A stretch of DNA of 64,000 bases, taken from NCBI GenBank assembly GCA_947853665.1, contig CANTXF010000016.1:186001-250000 (forward strand), given 5' to 3'. This document shows positions 1-8,159 of this stretch, one piece after another (positions within the stretch are counted from its first letter, which is position 1; the number at the start of each line of letters is the position of its first letter). Made by a program: the position numbers and the translations under genes. The DNA comes from an uncultured Deferribacterales bacterium (GTDB lineage: Bacteria; Chrysiogenota; Deferribacteres; Deferribacterales; Mucispirillaceae). The notes under the pieces are model-generated. The model worked only from the letters and a program-made list of their open reading frames with translations. It was not told where the DNA came from and made no database searches.

Positions 1-11
1 AGAAGAGACGA

Positions 12-1130
12 TTAATTAAGCCGTCTGCGCAGAAACAGTACGGCGGCAGTTATATATACGACGCCAAGTCCGGCCAGGGCGGCCGTCTCCGCTTTTAAAC
101 TGTCAAGATACAGCCCTTTAAGGAACACTCCCCTTATTATTACCAGAAAATAACGCACTGGATTTATATAAGTAACGTATTGTATTATTTTAGGCATATT
201 CTCTATCGGAAAAGCAAATCCTGACAGCAATATCAAAGGAAAAATCACCATAAAGGTCGACATCATCGCCTGCTGCTGGGTAGAGCTTATGGCTGAAATC
301 AAAAGGCCTATACCTAAAGTGGAAAGAATATAAAGCATAGACGAACACAAAAGCAAAGTAAGACTGCCCTTTACCGGAATACCGAACCAGAACACCGCAA
401 TGGCAACGATAAGAAGCACATCAAGAAAGCTTACAACGGCGAAAGGAACGCATTTGCCGGCAATAAATTCCCCCGCCGTTATCGGGCTTACGATAAGCTG
501 CTCCATGGTGCCCGTCTCTTTCTCATGAACGATAGCCATGCCAGAAAGAAGAACAGAAATGATAATAAGCAACATGGCAAGAATTGACGGTACAAAGAAA
601 TTACGGCTTTCAAAATTATCGTTGAACCATGTGCGAAAATCCACAGAAACGCCGGGAGAGAGAACCGACGAGGATTCACGCGCCATAAATTCCTTATTAA
701 AAAGCCCGATGACTCCGCTTACATAGCCTGAGGCCATGCCTGCGCTGACGGAGTTTGTAGCGTCAAGAATTATCTGGACGTCGCTGTTTTCTCCTTTTTT
801 CAGGCGTTTTTCAAAGCCCTTGGGTATATTTACTATCATGGCGGCGTCTCCGGCCAGAATCATACGCTCCGCGTTTTCCATATCCGTTTCCGCCGCTTTT
901 TTAAAAGTGCCCCCGGAAAAAAATTTGGCGGCAAGGGCTTTGCTTTCCTCAGAATCGTCCATATCCACAATTGCAGTTTTTACATATTTAAGGTCCATAT
1001 TTACTGCATAACCAAGGATAAGCGACTGAATTATAGGCACCGCAACGATTATTATCCTCATTTTCTTATCGCGGACAATATATATAAATTCCTTATAAAT
1101 CATTGCAAAAAGCCGGTTTATAATATTCAT
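12..1130 (-). CDS. ABC-2 type exporter permease (YbhR/YhhJ-like)
   Basis: Inner-membrane subunit of an ABC-2 family exporter, 372 aa. It has one membrane segment near residues 24-46, a long extracytoplasmic domain to about residue 180, then a block of five or six hydrophobic segments reaching the C-terminus, which ends in a basic tail. The family's coupling-loop motif HEKETGTMEQL lies between the first two segments of that block. It begins 4 bases after its paralogue stops and is the last visible gene of a five-gene operon with two ATPases and a membrane fusion protein. The layout suggests drug or lipid-like efflux in the style of YbhGFSR, but the substrate is not readable. The end of the operon lies at the window edge, so no terminator is visible. 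Confidence 0.9.
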   Translation of the reverse strand: MNIINRLFAMIYKEFIYIVRDKKMRIIIVAVPIIQSLILGYAVNMDLKYVKTAIVDMDDSEESKALAAKFFSGGTFKKAAETDMENAERMILAGDAAMIVNIPKGFEKRLKKGENSDVQIILDATNSVSAGMASGYVSGVIGLFNKEFMARESSSVLSPGVSVDFRTWFNDNFESRNFFVPSILAMLLIIISVLLSGMAIVHEKETGTMEQLIVSPITAGEFIAGKCVPFAVVSFLDVLLIVAIAVFWFGIPVKGSLTLLLCSSMLYILSTLGIGLLISAISSTQQQAMMSTFMVIFPLILLSGFAFPIENMPKIIQYVTYINPVRYFLVIIRGVFLKGLYLDSLKAETAALAGLGVVYITAAVLFLRRRLN

Positions 1131-1134
1131 GCGG

Positions 1135-2265
1135 CTAAGACCTCAAACGCAGTTTCATGCGGCATAAAAAAAGCATTAATGCGGAATAAGCAGCCAGAAA
1201 CGCCCCGTTTATGTAAAGATATTCTATCCCAACGCCTTTAAGATATATTCCGCGCAATATGGAAACGAAATATTTAGCGGGAAAAGCGTACGTCACTATC
1301 TGGATTATAAAAGGCATATTTGCTATGTCAAAAATAAATCCGGACAGCAGAAACGCGGGAAGCATAGTCGCAAGCGTCGTTATCTGGCTTGCGGCAAGCT
1401 GGCTTTTCATGGCGGTGCTTATAAATATTCCGAAAGACAGCATACTTAAAAGAAAAAGCATTCCAAAAAATAAAGTGAGTCCCACGCTGCCTCTCAAAGG
1501 CACTCCGAAAACGAACTCGCCCATTATAAGATATAATATTATATCTATGAAACCGATTACAAAATACGTCGCCAGCTTTCCCAGAATAAGCTCCCCTTCC
1601 GTCAGAGGAGTGGGAATAAGCTGCTCCATAGTTCCGTTTTCCCATTCCCTCGATATGGTAAGGGATGTTAAAAGCCCCGCCACCACCGACATTATTATGG
1701 CCACAAGGCCAGGAAAAAGATAGTTTACGGATCGCATTTCCTCATTGAACCAAAACCGCATTTCCGGAACCGCTATCCCCTGAGACACATATCCGCCGGA
1801 ATGGCGAAGAATTTTTTCGACGTTTATTTCGTTATAAAGAGAAGTGATGCCGGAAATATAATTCGTTATGGAAGAAGCCGTAGATACGTCTCCCCCGTCG
1901 ACCACAGCCTGTACGTAAGCAGGAGAACCGCCGGTAACCGCTTTGCCGAACCCACTTTTCACGACCAGAAAGACTTTGATTTTATCCGTATCCATAAGGC
2001 GCTCGGCCTCTTTATAGGTTTCCGGAAAATAATTTACGTCAAAAGTATAATTGGAGCGGAACATGGCGATATAATCGCGGCTTTCCACAGTTTTATCATA
2101 ATCTATAACGGCCATGGACACGTTTTCGACGTCAAGCTTCAGAGCGTAACCGAAAAGAACGAGAAGCAGCAGAGGAACGAATATTATTATAAGAAGGCTT
2201 CTCGGGTCCCTGAATAGATGTATAAACTCTTTATAACTTACGGCTTTTATACGTCTGACGTTCAT
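1135..2265 (-). CDS. ABC-2 type exporter permease (YbhS-like)
   Basis: Second membrane subunit of the exporter, 376 aa, with the same plan as its downstream paralogue: an N-terminal membrane segment (about 24-44), a periplasmic domain, then six hydrophobic segments from about residue 180. The coupling motif is SREWENGTMEQLIPTPL. The ATG overlaps the stop of the preceding ATPase gene as ATGA, indicating translational coupling. The two permeases probably form a heterodimer, matching the two non-identical ATPases. The C-terminus ends in a run of Lys and Arg residues. Substrate unknown. Confidence 0.9.
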   Translation of the reverse strand: MNVRRIKAVSYKEFIHLFRDPRSLLIIIFVPLLLLVLFGYALKLDVENVSMAVIDYDKTVESRDYIAMFRSNYTFDVNYFPETYKEAERLMDTDKIKVFLVVKSGFGKAVTGGSPAYVQAVVDGGDVSTASSITNYISGITSLYNEINVEKILRHSGGYVSQGIAVPEMRFWFNEEMRSVNYLFPGLVAIIMSVVAGLLTSLTISREWENGTMEQLIPTPLTEGELILGKLATYFVIGFIDIILYLIMGEFVFGVPLRGSVGLTLFFGMLFLLSMLSFGIFISTAMKSQLAASQITTLATMLPAFLLSGFIFDIANMPFIIQIVTYAFPAKYFVSILRGIYLKGVGIEYLYINGAFLAAYSALMLFLCRMKLRLRS

Positions 2266-3185
2266 GACCGGCCTCCGGAGAGGCTTACGAAAACATCCTC
2301 GAGAGACGCTTCAGTTTTTGAAACGCAGACATCCGTTTCTCCGGCGCTTTTAAGAATACGCTCTATATCGCATCCCGAAAGACCGGAACAGAGAAGCCTC
2401 ACGGAATCGGAAAGAAGCCCTACATCGAACACGCATTCCCTGCCCGTCATTATCTTCGCTATGCCGGCAAGATTTTTTCCGGTAATGCAGAAAACGTCCC
2501 ATATCATCCGGTCGGTTTTAAGCTGGGTAGGAGTTCCTATCTCCCTTAATTTTCCCGAGCTTATCATCGCTATCCTGTCGCAGTATTCGGCCTCGTCCAT
2601 ATAGTGCGTGGTTACGAATATGGTAACCCCCGCCGCCGAAAATGAATAAATCAAATCCCAGAAGCTCCGTCTCGTAACCGGGTCCACTCCGGAAGTAGGT
2701 TCGTCAAGAAATATTATTTTTGGACTGTGTATTATGGCGCAGGCTAATGAAAGACGCTGTTTAATACCTGCGGACAGGCTCCCGGCTCTTATTTTTTCAT
2801 ATCCGTCCAGCGATACCATTTTTACGGTTTCCGTAATCCTTTCTTCAAATATTCCGTATGGCACGCTGTAAAGCCTTGCGAAAAAACGCATATTTTCATC
2901 AACGGTAAGCTCGTCGTAAAGAGAAAATTTCTGGCTCATATAGCCGATGTTCTGCCTTACCATACCCGGATAGTCCGCAACGCTGTATCCGGCTACTACG
3001 GCTTTGCCAGACGTAGGCGGCAGTATCCCGCAGAGCATGCGTATGGTAGTAGATTTACCCGCCCCGTTAGCGCCGAGAAATCCGAAAATCTCGCCCTTTT
3101 CCACTAGGAAAGATACGTCTGAAACAGCCGTAAAACCGCCGAATTTCTTCGTAAGATTTTCAACGCATACTGCCGTTTCACTCAT
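2262..3185 (-). CDS. ABC exporter ATPase subunit 2
   Basis: Nucleotide-binding subunit of the exporter, 307 aa. The Walker A is GANGAGKST (about 40-48), the Q-loop region is YMSQKFSLYDELT, the signature is the variant LSAGIKQR instead of LSGGQ, the Walker B is IIFLDEPTSGVD and the switch His is in TTHYMDEAEYCDR. The C-terminal 80 residues form the DUF4162-like extension usual in exporter ATPases. The gene overlaps the upstream ATPase by 8 bases. In E. coli YbhF the two nucleotide-binding domains are fused in one chain; here they are separate genes. Confidence 0.92.
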   Translation of the reverse strand: MSETAVCVENLTKKFGGFTAVSDVSFLVEKGEIFGFLGANGAGKSTTIRMLCGILPPTSGKAVVAGYSVADYPGMVRQNIGYMSQKFSLYDELTVDENMRFFARLYSVPYGIFEERITETVKMVSLDGYEKIRAGSLSAGIKQRLSLACAIIHSPKIIFLDEPTSGVDPVTRRSFWDLIYSFSAAGVTIFVTTHYMDEAEYCDRIAMISSGKLREIGTPTQLKTDRMIWDVFCITGKNLAGIAKIMTGRECVFDVGLLSDSVRLLCSGLSGCDIERILKSAGETDVCVSKTEASLEDVFVSLSGGRS

Positions 3186-4092
3186 CGCCGCCCTCGCCTG
3201 AAGTCAGATATGTAAAAATATCTTCCAGCGTCGGTTCGATAACGGAAGCTTCATATCCTGAAGCGAGATTGCTTTTTAAAAATTCCAGGGCTCCGGAATT
3301 TTTAGACGCATGAATATGCAAAGCGGAACCGAAAGACCACAGCCTGCCCAGATTTCCCGGAAAGGACTTCATAAGGTCCCTTACCCTTTCGCCTTTTATT
3401 TCAATCACGTCTATATCCGGAATTCCCTTAAGATGCTCAATGGTGCCGGAAGCTATTATTGTACCTTTATTCATAAGATTTACGGTATTGCACCTTTCGG
3501 CTTCGTCAAGGTACGAAGTGGCGTATACGACGGCGGTGCCGCCGGAAGCGAATCTGTTAAGTATCTGCCAGAACTCCCTGCGGGAAACCGGGTCAACTCC
3601 GTTGGTCGGCTCGTCCAGAATAAGAACTTTCGGCTCGTGCACAAGAGCGCAGCAAAGAGCGAGCTTCTGCTTCATACCGCCGGAAAGCTTACCAGCCGCT
3701 CTGCCGGCAAAATTAAACATACCGCTGGCTTTAAGAAGAACGTCGCTGCGTTTTTTAATCTCTTTAGATGGAACTCCGTGAAGGTCGGCAAAAAAAGCTA
3801 TGTTTTCTTCCACCGTCATATCTATATAAAGGCCGAATTTCTGGCTCATATAGCCAAGACTCTGCCTTGCCAGCCTGTAATCGGAAACGGCGTTTCTGCC
3901 GTCTATATAAAGCTCGCCGGAATCAGGCGCGCTTACGGTGGAAAGTATCCTCATGGCGGTAGTTTTGCCCGCTCCGTCCGGCCCCACTACACCCGCAATT
4001 TTTCCCCTTTCCACAGAAATGGAAAAACCGGACAGAGCTTTCACATCCCCGAAGCTTTTGGAAAGACGCACGGCGTCTATAAGGCTTGCCAT
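3178..4092 (-). CDS. ABC exporter ATPase subunit 1
   Basis: First ATPase of the exporter, 304 aa. It has Walker A GPDGAGKTT, Q-loop YMSQKFGLYIDMT, a canonical signature LSGGMKQKLAL and Walker B VLILDEPTNGVD. The switch-region histidine usually found after Walker B is replaced: the local sequence is YATSYLDEAERC. Since its partner keeps that His, the pair may have one strong and one weak catalytic site, as in other heterodimeric ABC exporters; that is inference. It starts 5 bases after the membrane fusion gene stops and overlaps the next ATPase by 8 bases. Confidence 0.92.
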   Translation of the reverse strand: MASLIDAVRLSKSFGDVKALSGFSISVERGKIAGVVGPDGAGKTTAMRILSTVSAPDSGELYIDGRNAVSDYRLARQSLGYMSQKFGLYIDMTVEENIAFFADLHGVPSKEIKKRSDVLLKASGMFNFAGRAAGKLSGGMKQKLALCCALVHEPKVLILDEPTNGVDPVSRREFWQILNRFASGGTAVVYATSYLDEAERCNTVNLMNKGTIIASGTIEHLKGIPDIDVIEIKGERVRDLMKSFPGNLGRLWSFGSALHIHASKNSGALEFLKSNLASGYEASVIEPTLEDIFTYLTSGEGGDE

Positions 4093-4097
4093 GAATA

Positions 4098-5078
4098 TTA
4101 TTCTTTAATAACCGCGTCCGCAGGAATACCCGGCTTCAAAAGGCCCATCGTATCGGCGATTTCTATTTTTATTCTGTAAACCAGCTTTACCCGCTCTGTG
4201 GTTGTCTGTATCTGCTTGGGAGTAAATTCGGCCTGATCGGATATAAAGGTTACGACGCCGTCAAAAATCACGTTAGGCAGGCTATCAACGGTAACGGCCA
4301 TTTTCTGGCCCAGTTTGAGCATATGGGCTTTATTTTCAGGAAGATACGCCCGCAGCCACAACCTGTTAGGATCCCCTACCGACACGACGGGAGAACCGGC
4401 CTGGACAAATTCGCCCGCTTCCTTATACTCGTCCATAACCACACCCGATATGGGCGAGTAAGTTTTGGTAAAGGCAACCTTCTGCTCTGCCAGCTTGGTA
4501 TTGGCCTCGGCCGCCTCAAGCTGCGCTTTGGCTTGTTCTATTTTCTCATATCTTGGCCCTATTTGAAGCTGCTTAAGCCTTTCGGACAGCTCTGCGACTT
4601 TAAGCTGCGTTACTTTATAAGACGTGGACGTTTTATCGAAATCCGACGCGGCCATAGAATTAGCATCGTAAAGACGCTTTGCCCTGTCGTAATCTTTTTT
4701 GGCGTTCTGTTCTTCCGTTCTCGCCGAATCAAGCTGCTTTTTTGCCTGGGCGATTTCCTCCGCGGTATTTCCGGCGTTAAGCTCGGACAGAGCCCACTTG
4801 GAGGAAAGCTCGTCCGCCTTGGCCAGCTTAAGCTGATATTCATATTCTACGGAATCTAACTCCGCCACAAGATCTCCCTTTTTAACGGGCTGGCCTTCGG
4901 AAAAAAAACGTTCTTCAATCTGCCCGGAAACGCGGAAAGACACGTCTACCTTGGTCATTTCCAGCTCGCCGGAAAATTTCAGCACATTGACGGTTTCCGT
5001 TTTAAAATATCTGTAAAAAGAAAAACCGGCGGCGCTTACGGCTCCTGCCACAATTATTAAGATAATCAGCTTTTTCAT
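4098..5078 (-). CDS. HlyD-family membrane fusion protein (YbhG-like)
   Basis: Periplasmic adaptor that links an inner-membrane exporter to an outer-membrane channel, 326 aa. An N-terminal membrane anchor (residues 4-24) is followed by a split lipoyl domain (FRVSGQIEERFFSEGQPVKKGDLVAELD), a long Ala/Glu/Lys-rich coiled-coil hairpin (about 75-195), the second lipoyl half (YSPISGVVMDEYKEAGEFVQAGSPVVSVGD) and a beta-barrel domain. First gene of the five-gene efflux operon. There is no Shine-Dalgarno sequence before the ATG, and the predicted -10 element lies 6 bases from it, so the mRNA may be leaderless. Confidence 0.9.
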   Translation of the reverse strand: MKKLIILIIVAGAVSAAGFSFYRYFKTETVNVLKFSGELEMTKVDVSFRVSGQIEERFFSEGQPVKKGDLVAELDSVEYEYQLKLAKADELSSKWALSELNAGNTAEEIAQAKKQLDSARTEEQNAKKDYDRAKRLYDANSMAASDFDKTSTSYKVTQLKVAELSERLKQLQIGPRYEKIEQAKAQLEAAEANTKLAEQKVAFTKTYSPISGVVMDEYKEAGEFVQAGSPVVSVGDPNRLWLRAYLPENKAHMLKLGQKMAVTVDSLPNVIFDGVVTFISDQAEFTPKQIQTTTERVKLVYRIKIEIADTMGLLKPGIPADAVIKE

Positions 5079-5084
5079 GCTGCA

Positions 5085-5113
5085 ATTCTATAAAATTTTT
5101 GCGGCGAATACAA
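5085..5113 (-). promoter_or_regulatory. predicted sigma-70 promoter of the efflux operon
   Basis: On the minus strand TTGTAT (5108-5113) and TAGAAT (5085-5090) are separated by exactly 17 bases. The -10 element ends 6 bases before the ATG at 5078, so transcription would start almost at the start codon. Confidence 0.6.
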
Positions 5114-5126
5114 GACAAACGGACGC

Positions 5127-5147
5127 TTACAGGCAATTTACAGGCAA
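5127..5147 (-). repeat. tandem 10-bp direct repeat upstream of the efflux promoter
   Basis: TTACAGGCAA on the plus strand occurs at 5127-5136 and again at 5138-5147, an 11-base period, about 14 bases upstream of the -35 element. On the operon strand it reads TTGCCTGTAA twice. Two half-sites on one helical face are typical of OmpR/PhoB-type response regulators. The rest of the 5148-5258 gap shows nothing recognisable. Confidence 0.55.
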
Positions 5148-5258
5148 AAATATATATTAGGGCCGCGGAAAATATATAAAAATTAAGCCGACTATCCCCT
5201 AATGAAGACGGTTACGGCAAATAATTATACGTATCAGAAAACGGCTGCTGAAATTAAT

Positions 5259-5286
5259 AAAAAACCGCTTCCATGGAGGAAGCGGT
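5259..5286 (-). terminator. rho-independent terminator of the DUF134/NifX gene
   Basis: A perfect 9-bp stem, ACCGCTTCC with GGAAGCGGT, and a 5-base loop are followed on the minus strand by a run of T. It lies 14 bases after the stop at 5300. Confidence 0.88.
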
Positions 5287-5299
5287 CATTAAAAACTGC

Positions 5300-6085
5300 T
5301 TATTTACCGCCGCTGCACTGGCAGGAAGAACCGGAGGAATGATGATGGTGGTCTCCGCAGGACGAACCGTCCGCATGGCTGTGATGGCTGCAGTTAGCCT
5401 CCGAACCGGCGTTAAGCTCCCCTTTAGCAAAAGCGGCGATAACATCGTCCGCGCTGCCGGAAACTCCGCAAAGAAGCTTTATGCCCCTGGATTCCAGCGC
5501 CTGTTTAGCTCCTCCGCCGATGCCGCCGCATATTAGCACGGATATTTCGTTATCTTCGAGAAAACCTGCCAAAGCCCCGTGTCCGGTGCCGTTGGTATCA
5601 AGAATTTTTTTATTTTTTACCTCGCCGCCTTCTACCTCGTACACGGCGAAAGCCGGAGTGTGGCCGAAGTGCTGATAAACCTTTCCGTCTTCATAAGTAA
5701 CTGCAACTAACATATTTTCACCTCTGTATTTAATCTTTTCATCCGGCTCGGCGTCGCGATAACCGCAGTAAAAGCAGAACCGCTCCCCAAGGCAGCAGCC
5801 GGTTTCTTCAACCTCTCCCGAACCGTCCGATATGGAAATATTTTTACTCTGAACCAAAGCTTCCGCTACTTTGCGCCTGGCGGAATAAAGCATACGCTGC
5901 AAAGTTCCGCGCGAAACGCCTATTTTTTCAGCGGCCTGCTCCTGTTCCATGTTTTCATAATCTACAAGTCTGAGAGCCTCAAGTTCGTCCAGAAAAACGG
6001 TAACGCAGGGATAACCTGCGCCGGCTTCAAAAAGCACGCTGTCGGGACGAAAACATACTTTCCTGCATTTTTTATTTCTGGCCAT
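5300..6085 (-). CDS. DUF134 helix-turn-helix / NifX-type domain fusion with His-Cys tail
   Basis: Three-part protein, 261 aa. Residues 1-95 match the DUF134 family: CRKVCFRPD at the start, then a sigma-70 region 4-like helix-turn-helix (EQEQAAEKIGVSRGTLQRMLYSARRKVAEAL). A Cys-rich linker follows (CCLGERFCFYCG). Residues about 125-225 match the dinitrogenase FeMo-cofactor-biosynthesis (NifX/NifB C-terminal) fold, with MLVAVTYEDGKVYQHFGHTPAF and GGIGGGA. The last 30 residues are a His/Cys/Ser tail (HHSH, DHHHH, CQC), probably metal-binding. No nif genes are nearby. It is a single-gene unit with its own promoter, palindrome and terminator. I infer a metal- or Fe-S-responsive regulator, probably of its own gene; the targets are unknown. 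Confidence 0.85.
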   Translation of the reverse strand: MARNKKCRKVCFRPDSVLFEAGAGYPCVTVFLDELEALRLVDYENMEQEQAAEKIGVSRGTLQRMLYSARRKVAEALVQSKNISISDGSGEVEETGCCLGERFCFYCGYRDAEPDEKIKYRGENMLVAVTYEDGKVYQHFGHTPAFAVYEVEGGEVKNKKILDTNGTGHGALAGFLEDNEISVLICGGIGGGAKQALESRGIKLLCGVSGSADDVIAAFAKGELNAGSEANCSHHSHADGSSCGDHHHHSSGSSCQCSGGK

Positions 6086-6102
6086 AGCCTTGACCGGTCA
6101 TT

Positions 6103-6118
6103 GTGTGCATATGCACAC
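6103..6118. promoter_or_regulatory. 16-bp perfect palindrome, candidate autoregulatory operator
   Basis: GTGTGCATATGCACAC is a perfect palindrome that overlaps the last bases of the predicted -10 element and covers the expected transcription start of the DUF134/NifX gene. A dimeric repressor bound here would block that promoter. The obvious candidate ligand is the gene's own helix-turn-helix product. Confidence 0.65.
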
Positions 6119-6144
6119 TATATACCTGGCGGAAATAATGTCAA
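6117..6144 (-). promoter_or_regulatory. predicted sigma-70 promoter of the DUF134/NifX gene
   Basis: Minus-strand TTGACA (6139-6144, perfect consensus) and TATAGT (6117-6122) are separated by 16 bases. It sits just after the ptsI stop, so the gene is not simply the tail of the PTS operon. Confidence 0.75.
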
Positions 6145-6154
6145 TAAAAATCGG

Positions 6155-7882
6155 CTACATATAGATGCCGTTGACTTTTTCGTTATTAAAGCCCGCAAGG
6201 ATTTTTTCGGCTGCTTTTACGGTAGGCGCGGCAAGCATATCGTCGATAAGGCGGGCGCATTCGGAAGTATCAAGCCTCGACACGACCTTGCGTACCATAT
6301 AAGACGCTCTCGGATTCATACTAAACGAGCGGTAGCCCATACCGATAAGCATCGATATATAACGGCAGTCTCCGGCTATTTCCCCGCACACGGAAACCTC
6401 TTTTCCGGCCGCTTTAGTATCATTGGACACTTTGGACAGGAGAGTTATTACGGAATGGTGAGCCGGAGAATAAATATGGCTTACATTTTCATTATTGCGG
6501 TCTATTCCCAGAAGATACTGTATAAGATCGTTTGTTCCCACGCTGAAAAAATCGGCGTAGGGGAAAAATTTGTTTATACACATTGCGGCCGACGGAAGCT
6601 CCACCATAATGCCTATTTTAACGTCCTTATTATGAGGCACGCCGCCGGCCTTAAGCTTTTCGCATTCGGAAGCGATTATTTTTCTTACCTCTATAAGCTC
6701 GTCGGCAGAAGAAACCATAGGAAGAAGCAGTCTTACGTCTCCAAGAGAAGCGGCTCTTAGAATGGCCCTCAGCTGGGTTCTGAAAAAATTATCGTATTTA
6801 AGGCAATACCGTATGGCTCTGAGCCCCATGGCGGGATTCTGCTCCTCCGGATGGGGCATATACCGGCTCATTTTATCCCCGCCCAAATCGAAGCTCCTGA
6901 GTACAAGATGCTTGCCGTGGAGCATGGACACGGCCTCCGAATATATCCTGTACTGCTCCTCTTCGCAAATATTGCCGCCGTTCATATAAAGAAACTCAGT
7001 ACGGTAAAGCCCCACGCCTTCGAGGCCGTGAACGTCCAGCAGGGTTATCTCTCCGTTATTCTCTATATTGGCAAAAAGGCGCACGGCGGCGCCGTCCTTT
7101 GAGAAGCATCGCGTATCTTTAACCGCTTTGAAAGACGACAGGAACCTGTTATATTCCTCCATCTTTTTTTCATAGCACTTAAGGGTGTTCTCATCCGGCT
7201 CCACCACGACCTGCCCCAGAAAGCCGTCTATAATAACGGTATCGCCGTCCGAAACGCAGTCGTATATATCGCCCAGCCCTATTACGCATACTATTCCGGC
7301 AGATTTCGCCATTATTGCGTTATGGGAGGTTTTGCTGCCTATGTCGATAGCGAAACCCTTTATACCCTTCTTGATTATCGTATCTATATCGGAAGTGGTA
7401 AGATCGTGGGAAATTATAACGGAACCGCTTCCCGCTTCGTCAAATTCATCGTATTTAATATTATACATATGCCTCTGCATACGCTGGTAAATATGCTCTA
7501 TGTCGTGCAGCCTGTCTCTCATGTATTCGTTGTCCGAAGACATCATGGTGCTTATAAAATTATCCCTTACCTTTTTAAGGGCGTATTCGGCGTTTACTTT
7601 TTCATTTTTTATTATGGATTCGGCCTCTCCGATAAATAACTCGTCCTCAAGAAGCAGCTTATAAGCGTCGTAAAGTTCGGTGTTTATTTTTCCGGCAATA
7701 TTGGAATACTGCAGTCTGTCCAGAACCCCGGACGTGTAGCTGACGGCGGCCTTAAGCTTTTTCACTTCTCCGTCCACGTCCGTTACGGTATAACCTGTTA
7801 TAAAAACCTTATTCCTGTCTACAAGACAGCATTTTCCTATGGCTATGCCGCTTGATACGGCCACGCCTTTCTTAATTATCAC
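6155..7882 (-). CDS. ptsI: PTS enzyme I (phosphoenolpyruvate-protein phosphotransferase)
   Basis: Cytoplasmic enzyme that takes phosphate from PEP and passes it to HPr, 575 aa, the normal length. The phospho-histidine is His187 in IGSKTSHNAIMAKSAG. The PEP-binding barrel has LEGVGLYRTEFLYM, the motif SVGTNDLIQYLLGIDR and the acid-base cysteine in VSVCGEIAGD. The start is GTG, overlapping the HPr stop as GTGA. It is the last gene of the PTS cluster IIA-IIB-IIC-IID-HPr-EI, and no hairpin terminator follows its stop. Confidence 0.96.
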   Translation of the reverse strand: MIIKKGVAVSSGIAIGKCCLVDRNKVFITGYTVTDVDGEVKKLKAAVSYTSGVLDRLQYSNIAGKINTELYDAYKLLLEDELFIGEAESIIKNEKVNAEYALKKVRDNFISTMMSSDNEYMRDRLHDIEHIYQRMQRHMYNIKYDEFDEAGSGSVIISHDLTTSDIDTIIKKGIKGFAIDIGSKTSHNAIMAKSAGIVCVIGLGDIYDCVSDGDTVIIDGFLGQVVVEPDENTLKCYEKKMEEYNRFLSSFKAVKDTRCFSKDGAAVRLFANIENNGEITLLDVHGLEGVGLYRTEFLYMNGGNICEEEQYRIYSEAVSMLHGKHLVLRSFDLGGDKMSRYMPHPEEQNPAMGLRAIRYCLKYDNFFRTQLRAILRAASLGDVRLLLPMVSSADELIEVRKIIASECEKLKAGGVPHNKDVKIGIMVELPSAAMCINKFFPYADFFSVGTNDLIQYLLGIDRNNENVSHIYSPAHHSVITLLSKVSNDTKAAGKEVSVCGEIAGDCRYISMLIGMGYRSFSMNPRASYMVRKVVSRLDTSECARLIDDMLAAPTVKAAEKILAGFNNEKVNGIYM

Positions 7883-8154
7883 CTTTCTTCCCCGAACCTT
7901 GCGGCCACAAGTTTTTTAAGCTCTCCCACGCAGTCGGCGGCGTCGTCTCCGGTCGCGCTTATTTCAAGCATCGCGCCTCTGGGAGCAGTAAGCATAATAA
8001 GGCTGGTAATACTTTTTCCGTTGGCGTCGTGGCCGTCCTTTTTTACTATTATAGTGGAATTGAACCTGGATGCGGTCTTTACGAATAAAGCCGCGGCTCT
8101 GGCATGCAGGCCGAGCTCGTTTGTAAGAGTAACGGTTTCTTTGATTTCCTGCAT
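7879..8154 (-). CDS. ptsH: PTS phosphocarrier protein HPr
   Basis: Small phosphocarrier between enzyme I and IIA, 91 aa. His17 in LGLHARAA is the phosphorylation site; Ser48 in GKSITS matches the regulatory serine of HPr. The frame is open further upstream, but the ATG at 8154 is chosen because it has GGGAG at fair spacing and gives the standard N-terminus MQEIKETVTL. It lies 5 bases after the IID stop and overlaps ptsI by 4. No HPr kinase gene is present in the cluster, although the Ser is conserved. Confidence 0.95.
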   Translation of the reverse strand: MQEIKETVTLTNELGLHARAAALFVKTASRFNSTIIVKKDGHDANGKSITSLIMLTAPRGAMLEISATGDDAADCVGELKKLVAARFGEER

Positions 8155-8159
8155 TATGT

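Noticed and set aside
5127-5147. Naming the tandem repeat a CpxR box
   Set aside because: The GTAAA-N6-GTAAG resemblance is real, but no cpx genes are visible and other response regulators use similar tandem sites.
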